DNA of 64,000 nucleotides from Roseburia sp. AM59-24XD (GTDB taxonomy: Bacteria; Bacillota; Clostridia; Lachnospirales; Lachnospiraceae), in the NCBI RefSeq assembly GCF_003478445.1, contig NZ_QUET01000014.1, positions 26,264 to 90,263 on the forward strand, read 5' to 3'. The notes beneath the pieces were generated by a model. It had not been told where the DNA came from and ran no database searches. It was given only the letters and a program-made list of their open reading frames with translations. The translations under genes were made by a program, and so were the position numbers. Positions 45,976 through 54,303 of the stretch are shown here, piece by piece; within the stretch, counting starts at the first letter, position 1; every line of letters begins with the position of its first letter.

Positions 45976-47253
45976 TTAGCGATAGATGATCTCGCTTCTC
46001 TTTGGTCCGTTTGATACCATTGTGATCGGCACACCGATCTCCTTCTCGATGAACTCGATATAACGACGGCAGTTCTCCGGAAGTTTGTCATACTCGGTAA
46101 TACCTCTGATGTCGCAGTTCCAGCCCGGCAGTGTCTCATAAACAGGCTTTGCCTTAGCAAGCTTTGCGGTTACAGGGAAGTCCTTTACAACCTCTCCATC
46201 GATCTCATAACCAACGCAGACCGGAATCTCCTTGAGATATCCGAGACAGTCAAGAACAGTCAGTGCTACTTCTGTTGCACCCTGGATCTGGCAGCCGTAA
46301 CGGGATGCTACTGCATCGAACCAGCCCATACGACGTGGACGTCCTGTTGTTGCACCGTACTCTCCACCGTCTCCGCCACGCTTACGAAGCTCCTCAGCCT
46401 CTACCTCATCGTGAATCTCACTGACGAACTCGCCGGCACCAACGGCACTGGAATAGGCCTTTACAACAGTAACGATTCTCTTGATCTCATATGGAGGAAT
46501 ACCTGCGCCGATTGCGCCGTATGCAGCCAATGTAGAGGAAGAAGTAACCATTGGGTAAATACCGTGATCCGGATCCTTCAGGGAACCAAGCTGTCCCTCT
46601 AACAGAATACCCTTGCCTTCCTTGATCGCCTGACGAAGAAAAGCAGATACGTCGCAGACATAAGGAGCGACCATATCACGATACTCGTGAAGTGTATTTA
46701 AAAGCTCATCCGGATCAAGCTCCGGCTTATTGTAAAGATATTTCAGTGTAACGTTCTTCTGCTCGCAGATGCGTGCGATCTTGTCCTTTAACACATCATC
46801 ATCGAACAACTCGGATACCTGAATACCGATCTTAGCGTACTTATCAGAATAGAACGGAGCGATTCCGGACTTTGTGGATCCGAAGGATTTCTTTCCGAGA
46901 CGCTCTTCCTCATACTGATCGAACAGGATGTGATACGGCATCAGGATCTGTGCTCTGTCAGATACCAGAATCTTTGGCTTTGGCACGCCCTGCTCTACTA
47001 AGGAATTGATCTCCTTAAACAGATATGGAATGTTCAGTGCAACACCGTTGCCGATAACACTTGTGGTGTGATTGTAAAATACACCGGATGGCAGAAGATG
47101 CAGTGCAAACTTACCATAATCATTGATGATGGTGTGACCTGCATTGCTTCCTCCCTGAAAACGTACGATGATATCGGACTTCTCACCTAACATATCGGTG
47201 ATCTTTCCTTTTCCCTCATCGCCCCAGTTTGCTCCAACGATTGCTGTAACCAT
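45976..47253 (-). CDS. purA: Adenylosuccinate synthetase
   Basis: A 425-residue enzyme converting IMP, aspartate and GTP to adenylosuccinate. The start is TAIVGANWGDEGKGKITDM, the P-loop with the catalytic Asp. GGSNAGHTI, GTTGRPRRMGWFDAVA (aspartate loop) and GVPITMVSNGPKRSEII follow. A standard WGDEGKG start places the ATG at 47253; the frame is open 31 codons further but that stretch is not protein-like. It lies in a minus-strand group purF-purB-purA, though about 120 bases from purB. Confidence 0.96.
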   Translation of the reverse strand: MVTAIVGANWGDEGKGKITDMLGEKSDIIVRFQGGSNAGHTIINDYGKFALHLLPSGVFYNHTTSVIGNGVALNIPYLFKEINSLVEQGVPKPKILVSDRAQILMPYHILFDQYEEERLGKKSFGSTKSGIAPFYSDKYAKIGIQVSELFDDDVLKDKIARICEQKNVTLKYLYNKPELDPDELLNTLHEYRDMVAPYVCDVSAFLRQAIKEGKGILLEGQLGSLKDPDHGIYPMVTSSSTLAAYGAIGAGIPPYEIKRIVTVVKAYSSAVGAGEFVSEIHDEVEAEELRKRGGDGGEYGATTGRPRRMGWFDAVASRYGCQIQGATEVALTVLDCLGYLKEIPVCVGYEIDGEVVKDFPVTAKLAKAKPVYETLPGWNCDIRGITEYDKLPENCRRYIEFIEKEIGVPITMVSNGPKRSEIIYR

Positions 47254-47376
47254 AAATAGCCCCCATTTCTGTACTGCCCTGACCTGGTTCCCATGCCTGG
47301 CAGCACAACGACACGGGAATGGAAAATACTTCTTACTTCGGTTCACTCATAGAAGCATACTTCCGGTAATTGATTC

Positions 47377-48831
47377 CTACACGTTTATCTCGGACTTCAT
47401 TCCAAGGATTTCCTGATTCTCATCCAGAATTGGCTGAACAATCTCCTGAATAAACTCCTCTACCTGTGAAGCAGAACGTCCTGTATATCTGGATGGCTCC
47501 ATCAATGCCTGCAGCTCCGGCAGTGTCATCGGGAACTCATCGTCTGCAGCGATCAGCTCCAGCAGATTGTTTTCTTTTCCTTCCTGCTTAACATTCTTGC
47601 CTGCTTCCATAGAGAGCTGACGGATCTTCTCATGAAGCTCCTGTCTGTCTCCACCTGCTTTGACGGCATCCATCATGATATTCTCGGTTGCCATGAACGG
47701 CAGCTCGGCCATCAGACGTTTCTCGATCACTTTATCATATACGACAAGACCATCCACAACATTTAATACCAGATCAAGGATACCATCTGTTGCCAGGAAT
47801 CCCTCCGGTACGCTGATACGCTTGTTGGCAGAATCATCCAGAGTACGCTCAAACCACTGACATGCAGAGGTGAACATTGTGTTGGTGACATCAGCCATCA
47901 CATAACGGGAAAGAGATGCAATACGCTCGCTGCGCATTGGATTTCTCTTGTATGCCATTGCGGAGGAACCGATCTGATTCTTCTCGAACGGCTCTTCAAT
48001 CTCCTTCAGATGCTGAAGAAGACGGATATCATTGGAGAACTTGTGTGCACTTGCTGCAATGCCTGCAAGTACATTTACAACTCTTGTATCAAGCTTTCTG
48101 GAGTAGGTCTGTCCGGATACCGGGAAGCACTCCTTAAAGCCCATCTTCTTGGCAATGATCTTGTCGAGCTTCTTAACCTTCTCCTCATCGCCGTCAAACA
48201 GCTCCATAAAGCTTGCCTGTGTTCCTGTTGTTCCCTTGGAACCAAGAAGCTTCATATGATCAATGACATGATCCAGGTCTTCCAGATCCATCAGAAATTC
48301 CTGCAGCCACAGAGTTGCTCTCTTACCTACAGTTGTAGGCTGAGCCGGCTGAAAATGAGTAAACGCAAGTGTCGGCTGTGATTTGTACTTCATCGCAAAA
48401 CGGGACAGCTCATCAATCACGTTGATCAGCTTGTTGCGGATCAGATGAAGTGCCTCTGTCATAATGATGACATCGGTATTATCTCCGACATAACAGGAGG
48501 TAGCTCCCAGATGAATGATTCCCTTTGCCTTCGGACACTGAACACCGTAAGCATATACATGTGACATAACATCATGACGAACCTGCTTCTCTCTCTCTCT
48601 GGCAACATCATAATTGATATTATCTGCCTGAGACTTCAGTTCCTCGATCTGCTCCTTTGTCACAGCAGGATTGCCGTTTTCATCCAGAAGTCCAAGTTCA
48701 TTCTCTGCCTCGGCAAGCGCGATCCATAAACGTCTCCAGGTTTTGAATTTCTTGTCCGGAGAGAATATGTACTGCATCTCTCTGCTGGCGTATCTCTCGG
48801 ACAGTGGACTTGTGTATCTGTCGTTACTCAT
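47377..48831 (-). CDS. purB: Adenylosuccinate lyase
   Basis: A 484-residue fumarase-superfamily enzyme that splits SAICAR and adenylosuccinate to release fumarate. It has [13 protein letters not shown] at the start, [29 protein letters not shown] with the catalytic His, and the superfamily signature [17 protein letters not shown]. The start at 48831 follows GAGG. Length fits the long type of PurB. It is preceded by purF and followed by purA, which use or make its substrates. Confidence 0.96.
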   Translation of the reverse strand: MSNDRYTSPLSERYASREMQYIFSPDKKFKTWRRLWIALAEAENELGLLDENGNPAVTKEQIEELKSQADNINYDVAREREKQVRHDVMSHVYAYGVQCPKAKGIIHLGATSCYVGDNTDVIIMTEALHLIRNKLINVIDELSRFAMKYKSQPTLAFTHFQPAQPTTVGKRATLWLQEFLMDLEDLDHVIDHMKLLGSKGTTGTQASFMELFDGDEEKVKKLDKIIAKKMGFKECFPVSGQTYSRKLDTRVVNVLAGIAASAHKFSNDIRLLQHLKEIEEPFEKNQIGSSAMAYKRNPMRSERIASLSRYVMADVTNTMFTSACQWFERTLDDSANKRISVPEGFLATDGILDLVLNVVDGLVVYDKVIEKRLMAELPFMATENIMMDAVKAGGDRQELHEKIRQLSMEAGKNVKQEGKENNLLELIAADDEFPMTLPELQALMEPSRYTGRSASQVEEFIQEIVQPILDENQEILGMKSEINV

Positions 48832-48909
48832 ATCTAACCTCATTTCTGTGCTGTTTCGCACACCTTTGTTTTATATGTTCAGTACAAATTGATCCGGCAC
48901 AGAACCGCT

Positions 48910-50424
48910 TCAACCTATACCCACAACACCTGCATTATTTGTCGTAATCTCCACGGATATCTCCTTCGGAGGATCTAACGGATAATCTCCGGAGAAGCAG
49001 GCATTACAATAGCCCTGATCTCCATCGATCAGTTCACTGAGCCTGTTAAGATCAAGATATCCCAGAGAATCTGCACCGATCATCTCTGCGATCTGCTCTA
49101 CCGTATGGCTGAATGCCGGCAGCTGATCACTGGACGGTACATCTGTTCCAAAATAACATGGATATTTGAATGGTGGAGAACTGATGCGCACATGCACTTC
49201 CTTCGCTCCCGCATCCTTGAGCATCTTCACAATACGCGCACTTGTCGTTCCACGGACGATGGAATCATCAACCATGACAACACGCTTGCCGCGAACGATT
49301 TCACGAAGAACATTCAGCTTAACCATAACACTCGACTCTCTCGCCGACTGCTTTGGCTTAATGAAGGTTCTTCCCACATAACTGTTCTTGACGAAAGCCG
49401 TTCCGTACGGAATGCCGGATTCCAGAGCAAAGCCCATCGCTGCTGCATTACCGGACTCCGGTACACCCACAACGATATCGGCGTCGACAGGATGTGTCTG
49501 TGCCAGGATCCTTCCGGCTGTAATCCGGGAACTGTGAACGCTGATGCCATCTATGTAACTGTCCGGTCTTGCGAAATAAATGTACTCAAAAATACATTTT
49601 GCATGACTGCCTGTCATCAGAGACTTGTCCGAAGAAATTCCCTCCGGCGTGATCGTCACGATCTCCCCCGGCTCCACATCACGGATAAACTCTGCGCCAA
49701 CCGTATCAAGTGCACATGATTCACTGGACAGGATATATGCCCCGTCTCTCTTGCCGATACAAAGCGGACGGAATCCAAACGGATCTCTTGCTCCGATCAG
49801 CTTACGCGGACTTGCCACTACAAGAGAATAAGCTCCCTTGATCTTTTTCATGGCTTCCTTGACCGCTTCCTCTACCTTGCCGACCTTCAGACGTTCTCTC
49901 GCGATCAGATATGCGATCACCTCTGAATCAATCGTAGTCTGGAAGATCGCACCACTCAGCTCCAGCTCGCGGCGAAGCTCCAGTGCATTGACCAGATTGC
50001 CGTTATGTGCCAGTGAAAGGGTTCCCTTGATATAGTTCAGAACCAGCGGCTGTGTATTCTCGGCAACACTTGCTCCTGCTGTCGAATAACGCACATGACC
50101 AACTCCGATATCACCTTTCATCTTGCCAAGATTCTCAGCATTGAATACCTCATTGACGAGTCCCATTCCCTTGACGGAGGATGAATTCCTCTGAGGACCG
50201 TCTGTACGGCTCACTGCAATACCGCAGCTCTCCTGTCCTCTGTGCTGGAGGGAAAACAGTCCGTAATAGATGGTAGACGCAACGTCCCTGCCTTCCATAT
50301 CGTACATTCCGAATACTCCGCACTCTTCCCCGAGCTTCGGTTCTTCCGCCTGTGCAAGCAGGCAGCCGGAACAATGGCATTTCTCACATGATGTCTGTTT
50401 GTTACATTTGGTATGCTCACTCAT
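48910..50424 (-). CDS. purF: Amidophosphoribosyltransferase with Cys-rich leader
   Basis: A 504-residue enzyme for the first committed step of purine synthesis (PRPP plus glutamine). The catalytic Cys35 is in GEECGVFGMYD. Upstream lies an unusual leader with Cys at 7, 13, 16, 18 and 21, longer than the about 11-residue propeptide of Bacillus PurF. The glutaminase domain has RGQESCGIAV and YSTAGAS; the PRPP site is VVMVDDSIVRGTTSARIV. CNACFSGDYPL near the end fits the iron-sulfur cluster type. The start at 50424 follows GGAGACAAAA; METKM at 50436 is the alternative. Its own promoter lies 54-80 bases upstream. Confidence 0.94.
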   Translation of the reverse strand: MSEHTKCNKQTSCEKCHCSGCLLAQAEEPKLGEECGVFGMYDMEGRDVASTIYYGLFSLQHRGQESCGIAVSRTDGPQRNSSSVKGMGLVNEVFNAENLGKMKGDIGVGHVRYSTAGASVAENTQPLVLNYIKGTLSLAHNGNLVNALELRRELELSGAIFQTTIDSEVIAYLIARERLKVGKVEEAVKEAMKKIKGAYSLVVASPRKLIGARDPFGFRPLCIGKRDGAYILSSESCALDTVGAEFIRDVEPGEIVTITPEGISSDKSLMTGSHAKCIFEYIYFARPDSYIDGISVHSSRITAGRILAQTHPVDADIVVGVPESGNAAAMGFALESGIPYGTAFVKNSYVGRTFIKPKQSARESSVMVKLNVLREIVRGKRVVMVDDSIVRGTTSARIVKMLKDAGAKEVHVRISSPPFKYPCYFGTDVPSSDQLPAFSHTVEQIAEMIGADSLGYLDLNRLSELIDGDQGYCNACFSGDYPLDPPKEISVEITTNNAGVVGIG

Positions 50425-50477
50425 TTTTGTCTCCATTCCTATGCAATTGTCCTAAACACCCTAATAACACAAGATAT

Positions 50478-50505
50478 ATTATATCAATTTCACGGAAAAT
50501 CTCAA
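50478..50505 (-). promoter_or_regulatory. purF promoter
   Basis: Minus-strand -35 TTGAGA (complement of 50500-50505), 16-base spacer, -10 TATAAT (complement of 50478-50483). It lies 54 bases before the purF start. Confidence 0.6.
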
Positions 50506-50529
50506 GACTTGTTTGTAACTTTTTGTGAT

Positions 50530-51840
50530 TTACTCTGCTTCCTTCTTCTGTGCGGTATCCTCGAGAGTCATAATTCCCTTCTGAAACTTTAATTTCAGAA
50601 TACGCTGAACCGTATCATTTAACCGTTTCTCCGTGATCTTTCCTGACTGCACACGTTTTAAAACAGCATCGAACGCCCCCGGCAGATCCTCCGGCATCAG
50701 AATAATGTCCGCCCCTGCTTCAAAGGACTTGACTGCGGCATCTCCGGCAGAATATTTGTCCGTGATCGATGCCATATCAAATGCATCGGTAATGATCAGT
50801 CCGCTGTAATTTAACTCCTCACGCAGGATCGTTGTCATGATCAGATTTGACAGGCTTGCCGGTTCGCTCGTCTCGGTAACGCGACTCACCGAAATATGGG
50901 AGATCATCACAAAATCCGCTCCTGCATCCATTCCGTTTACAAACGGAACAAAATCAATCTGTCGCAGTTTTGATATGCTGCTGTCAATGTCGACACTTCC
51001 CTGATGGGTATCTCCGCTGGAGGAGCCCTGTCCCGGAAAATGCTTGAGCGTGGAGCAGATATTCTGGCTCTCAAGCCCCTTTACATAGGCACTGACATAT
51101 TCTGCCACCTTTTTCGGATCATCACCAAAGGAGCGCGTTCCGATCTCACTGTTCATCTCGGTCGTCTTAACGTCTGCTACAGGAGCAAAATCGACATTAA
51201 AGCCAAGCTCTCCGATCTGGCTGCCGATCGTCTCAGCCATATAATATACATAATCGGCATCCTCTGTCTTACCGATCTCTTCCATACTCGGAAATGTGTC
51301 CGTTTTCATTTTCGGGTTATTTCCGATCCGTGCCACATCGCCGCCTTCCTCATCCACACACACAAACAGCGGTGTTGAGGAATTCTTCTGCAACTTGCGG
51401 ATCAGCTTTTTGGTCTGCTTCCGGTTCCAGATATTTCTGGAAAATAATGTAACTCCACCGACCGGATACTGCTCCAGTGTTTCTTTCATTGCTTTTGTAA
51501 GCTTCTTATGTTCGTAATACTGTCCCTTCGTCTGGTCTAAAAGCTCCAGATTGACATTGAAAAGCTGTCCGACCTTCTCCTCGTCACTCATCAGGTTCAG
51601 ATATTCCAGAGAGGCATAGGTTGCATCTTCGTCACTCATCCCGATTACTTCCGGCTCCTGCGTGCATTCTACATCTGTAGATTTCGGCGGCGTATATACG
51701 TCACGGCTTTTATCTTTGCCAAACGGCAGACCGGAGCATCCTGTCAGAAGCAGACAAATACTAAGACCCGCTGCACATAATTTCTTTCCATATCTCATTT
51801 TCCGGTGCCATACGTCTTTTCTTTTGTGTTGATCTCTCAT
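50530..51840 (-). CDS. GH3 beta-N-acetylhexosaminidase-like lipoprotein
   Basis: A 436-residue lipoprotein. A basic leader, hydrophobic stretch and LLLTGC give lipidation at about Cys 35. The glycoside hydrolase family 3 barrel has VCVDEEGGDVARIG, FNVDFAPVADV, GTRSFGDDPKKVAEY and the diagnostic KHFPGQGSSSGDTHQG, which holds the catalytic His loop of the NagZ type. The nucleophile Asp is in LIITDAFDMASI. Such enzymes remove beta-linked N-acetylglucosamine from muropeptides or glycans at the cell surface. No C-terminal beta domain is present, as in NagZ. The start at 51840 follows GGAAGA; an ATG at 51798 is a possible alternative. Confidence 0.88.
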   Translation of the reverse strand: MRDQHKRKDVWHRKMRYGKKLCAAGLSICLLLTGCSGLPFGKDKSRDVYTPPKSTDVECTQEPEVIGMSDEDATYASLEYLNLMSDEEKVGQLFNVNLELLDQTKGQYYEHKKLTKAMKETLEQYPVGGVTLFSRNIWNRKQTKKLIRKLQKNSSTPLFVCVDEEGGDVARIGNNPKMKTDTFPSMEEIGKTEDADYVYYMAETIGSQIGELGFNVDFAPVADVKTTEMNSEIGTRSFGDDPKKVAEYVSAYVKGLESQNICSTLKHFPGQGSSSGDTHQGSVDIDSSISKLRQIDFVPFVNGMDAGADFVMISHISVSRVTETSEPASLSNLIMTTILREELNYSGLIITDAFDMASITDKYSAGDAAVKSFEAGADIILMPEDLPGAFDAVLKRVQSGKITEKRLNDTVQRILKLKFQKGIMTLEDTAQKKEAE

Positions 51841-51925
51841 TGTGATCTTCCATGCCTTTCTTTTATTTTATGATATTGGAATCAAAGGTATTTTGCCCTT
51901 TGCATCATTTTTGATTATTTCGGAA

Positions 51926-51952
51926 ACTGTCCAAGCCGCCCTGCATAGGTTA
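51926..51952 (+). promoter_or_regulatory. Sigma-K-like promoter of the first Cys/Gly-rich gene
   Basis: -35 AC at 51926-51927, 16 bases, -10 CATAGGTTA at 51944-51952, fitting the sigma-K pattern AC then CATANNNTA. The surrounding CGGAAACTGTCCAAGC is identical to that at the second paralogue. Confidence 0.6.
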
Positions 51953-52000
51953 AAAATGTAAATATATCCTGTCACTGATAATGACAGAACGGAGGTTTTC

Positions 52001-52207
52001 ATGAGTGATTTAGCAGCAACCGATTGCGGATGTGGATGCAGCAACGGAGGAAATGATAGTGGATGTAGTTGGATCATCATTCTCCTTCTGCTCTGCTGCT
52101 GTTGTGGAAATGGCAACAACTGCTTCGGCGGCTTTGGCGGCGACAGCTGCTGCAGCTCCATCATCTGGATCTTACTTATCCTGTGCTGCTGCGGTAACGG
52201 CTTCTGA
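52001..52207 (+). CDS. High-cysteine/glycine small protein, paralogue 1
   Basis: The product is 68 residues. It starts MSDLAATDCGCGCS and then has a hydrophobic stretch WIIILLLLCCCCGNGN. A Gly/Phe loop FGGFGG and a second hydrophobic stretch IIWILLILCCCGNGF follow. About 13 Cys and 13 Gly give a two-helix, Cys-rich chain, sometimes labelled chorion-class high-cysteine protein in databases. No enzymatic motif is present. GGAGG precedes the ATG by about six bases, below a short CTGTCA/TGACAG hairpin. A sigma-K-like promoter and a strong terminator frame it, so late sporulation expression and a disulfide-linked spore-coat role are plausible inferences. A paralogue is at 52685. Confidence 0.75.
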   Translation: MSDLAATDCGCGCSNGGNDSGCSWIIILLLLCCCCGNGNNCFGGFGGDSCCSSIIWILLILCCCGNGF

Positions 52208-52264
52208 CAACCGTGCAGACCCTGACCGTTAATGGCATTTACCGGCGGTCAAAACTACTTACGT

Positions 52265-52291
52265 GGCTGCCCTTACGGGGCAGCCTTTTCC
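52265..52291 (+). terminator. Terminator after Cys-rich paralogue 1
   Basis: GGCTGCCC (52265-52272) pairs with GGGCAGCC (52278-52285), followed by TTTTCC. Confidence 0.75.
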
Positions 52292-52318
52292 TTTTCAGTA
52301 CCGTTCTTCATAACTGCT

Positions 52319-52492
52319 TTACCACTGTCCCTTTGAAATTCTCTTCCGGCACGCCTCACACTCCCGGTCGATCTCATAAATCGTATCCTCCTCGATCACA
52401 AGATCATCCTCCTGTTTCTGTCTCCGGTCTTCCTCGGATGACTCAACTGCCGTCTCTTTTGCCTTTTCCGGTCCGTAATAAAAGTATCTCAT
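52319..52492 (-). CDS. Small conserved-looking hypothetical protein
   Basis: A 57-residue acidic cytosolic protein. It starts MRYFYYGPEKAKE, has a Glu/Asp-rich middle and ends with LVIEEDTIYEIDRECEACRKRISKG. A GGAGGG ribosome site precedes the ATG at 52492. Two Cys (ECEAC) lie near the end. I do not recognise the family. It lies on the minus strand between the two Cys-rich paralogues, on the opposite strand to them. Confidence 0.6.
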   Translation of the reverse strand: MRYFYYGPEKAKETAVESSEEDRRQKQEDDLVIEEDTIYEIDRECEACRKRISKGQW

Positions 52493-52606
52493 AATACCCT
52501 CCATTCTATCCCCGGAATTAAACTCCGGTGGATGTTTATGTAAAATGGAGTTACTTCATCATATGCATCAGAAAAGATTCTGTCTCCTTTTGACAAACTG
52601 CCGGAA

Positions 52607-52633
52607 ACTGTCCAAGCACTGATACATACTATA
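52607..52633 (+). promoter_or_regulatory. Sigma-K-like promoter of the second Cys/Gly-rich gene
   Basis: -35 AC at 52607-52608, 16 bases, -10 CATACTATA at 52625-52633. The spacing and the GGAAACTGTCCAAGC context match the first paralogue. Confidence 0.6.
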
Positions 52634-52684
52634 ACAATGTAAATAAATTTGACTGTCAGATCTTCTGACAGAATGGAGGTTACC

Positions 52685-52888
52685 ATGAGTGATTTAGCAG
52701 CAACCGGTTGCGGCGGCGGATGTTCATCAGACAACGGAGGATGTAGTTGGATCATTATCCTTCTTCTCCTCTGCTGCTGTTGCGGTAATGGCAACAACGG
52801 CTTCGGCGGTTTTGGCGGAGATGGATGCGGATGCAATTCCATTCTCTGGATCCTGATCCTTTGCTGTTGCTGCGGAAACGGATTCTAA
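52685..52888 (+). CDS. High-cysteine/glycine small protein, paralogue 2
   Basis: A 67-residue paralogue of the protein at 52001. Both share MSDLAAT at the start, the hydrophobic WIIILLLLCCCCGNGN and LILCCCCGNGF at the end, and differ mainly in the short Gly/Ser/Asp loops. GGAGG precedes the ATG at 52685, after a CTGTCAGA/TCTGACAG hairpin in the leader. A sigma-K-like promoter with identical spacing lies 52 bases upstream. It is a second copy of the same tandem unit (promoter, hairpin, gene, terminator), probably a spore-coat or mother-cell protein. Confidence 0.75.
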   Translation: MSDLAATGCGGGCSSDNGGCSWIIILLLLCCCCGNGNNGFGGFGGDGCGCNSILWILILCCCCGNGF

Positions 52889-52929
52889 ACATATCGTTTC
52901 CTTTTAAACGAGCAGACCAAATTGGTCCA

Positions 52930-52961
52930 CCGGCAGTTTCTTCGGATCTGCCGGTATTTTT
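52930..52961 (+). terminator. Terminator after Cys-rich paralogue 2
   Basis: CCGGCAG (52930-52936) pairs with CTGCCGG (52948-52954), followed by TATTTTTATT. Confidence 0.7.
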
Positions 52962-52970
52962 ATTGTCCGG

Positions 52971-53097
52971 GAAAATACTCGTAACGTAGCGTGAATCAAG
53001 GGCAAAACGCTGGTTTTGCCCTTTTTTATTGCCTGATAAAATGCTCGTAACGTAGTGTGACATTAAGGGCAAAACGCTTGTTTTGACCTTTTTATTG
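52971..53097 (+). repeat. Dispersed terminator-like repeat, tandem copies C1 and C2
   Basis: C1 (52971-53029) and C2 (53037-53097) each have an AAAATRCTCGTAACGTAG block and a GGGCAAAACGC block. C1 forms a perfect stem, GGGCAAAAC (53000-53008) with GTTTTGCCC (53013-53021), followed by six T. C2 is similar with mismatches and its T-run covers the aroC stop codon. Confidence 0.65.
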
Positions 53098-54198
53098 CCG
53101 TTTCCAGAACTCCTGAATCTTATCCAGTCTTGAAGTCATTCCAAGAAGCACCATATCAAGCACACAGAGTGCACTCATTGCTTCCACAACCACAACCGCT
53201 CTCGGCACGATCACCGGATCATGTCTTCCCTTAATAGAAATCTCAATGTCCTCGCCATCACGATTAACCGTCTGCTGCTTACGTGCAATGGACGGAGTCG
53301 GCTTCACCGCCGCCCGCAATATAATATCACTGCCGTCACTCATTCCACCGAGGATTCCTCCTGCATGGTTCGTCTTTTTGGCAATGCTTCCATTCTCTGC
53401 TGCCACAAAGCTGTCGTTATTGTCAGAGCCAAAGGCAGAAGCCACAGCAAAGCCATCTCCGATCTCCACGCCCTTAACTGCACCGATGGACATCACAGCC
53501 TTCGCCAGATTAGCGTCCAGTTTTTCAAAAACCGGCTCTCCGATCCCGGCAGGCATGCCCCGGACAACACATTCGATCACGCCGCCTGCAGAATCCTGTT
53601 CCTTCATCTTCTGCTCCAGCAAGAGCTCTGCTTTCTCAGATGCATCTAGATCCGGCATGTAAAGCGGGCTTTTCATGATATTATCCATGGAAGCCTTCGT
53701 TTCATCAATGTCGATCCCACCGATCGACCTTGTATATGCCTGCACATGAATTCCAAGGCTTTTCAGCAACTCCTCGGCAATTGCTCCGGCAGCAACTCTG
53801 CCAATCGTTTCTCTTCCTGAGGAACGTCCGCCTCCACGATAATCCCGGAAGCCATACTTCTCATCAAAGGTATAATCCGCGTGCCCTGGTCTGTAATAGC
53901 CTGCAATTTCAGAATAATCCTTCGAACGCTGTGTCTTATTGTAAACCACCAGTGAGATCGGTGTACCTGTGGTTTTTCCTTCAAAGATGCCTGACTGGAT
54001 CTCCACCAGATCCTCTTCCTTACGCGGTGTGGAATATCTGGTCTGTCCCGGCTTTCTCCGGTTCAGATACTTCTGTATCGTCTGCTCATCCAGTGCCAGT
54101 CCTGCCGGACAGCCGTCCACCACAACACCGACGCCCTTTCCGTGGGACTCTCCCCATGTTGTCACCTTAAATATACTGCCAAATGTCGATCCTGCCAT
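53092..54198 (-). CDS. aroC: Chorismate synthase
   Basis: A 368-residue FMN-dependent enzyme that makes chorismate from EPSP, the last shared step of aromatic amino acid synthesis. It starts with [21 protein letters not shown] (signature 1 with the FMN His). Further signatures are [35 protein letters not shown] (substrate/FMN) and ANAG-type [15 protein letters not shown], with [14 protein letters not shown] near the end. Length is normal. It stands alone between the Cys-rich genes and the chemotaxis receptor. Confidence 0.96.
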   Translation of the reverse strand: MAGSTFGSIFKVTTWGESHGKGVGVVVDGCPAGLALDEQTIQKYLNRRKPGQTRYSTPRKEEDLVEIQSGIFEGKTTGTPISLVVYNKTQRSKDYSEIAGYYRPGHADYTFDEKYGFRDYRGGGRSSGRETIGRVAAGAIAEELLKSLGIHVQAYTRSIGGIDIDETKASMDNIMKSPLYMPDLDASEKAELLLEQKMKEQDSAGGVIECVVRGMPAGIGEPVFEKLDANLAKAVMSIGAVKGVEIGDGFAVASAFGSDNNDSFVAAENGSIAKKTNHAGGILGGMSDGSDIILRAAVKPTPSIARKQQTVNRDGEDIEISIKGRHDPVIVPRAVVVVEAMSALCVLDMVLLGMTSRLDKIQEFWKRQ

Positions 54199-54242
54199 TT
54201 CTTACCAAGCCTTTCTTCATTTCTTGTAGTTTTATACAGACA

Positions 54243-54283
54243 AACGCAGCAGAAACTCTGTATAAGCAGTTTCCTGCTGCGTT
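54243..54283 (-). terminator. Terminator after the chemotaxis receptor
   Basis: AACGCAGCAG (54243-54252) pairs with CTGCTGCGTT (54274-54283), with an inner GAAACT/AGTTTC pair. On the minus strand it follows the receptor stop at 54304. Confidence 0.6.
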
Positions 54284-54303
54284 GCCATTATCATGTATCC
54301 TGA

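Noticed and set aside
49105..49719. Plus-strand open frame of 204 residues
   Set aside because: It is the complement of purF, with skewed composition (many Arg, His, Cys) typical of antisense frames.
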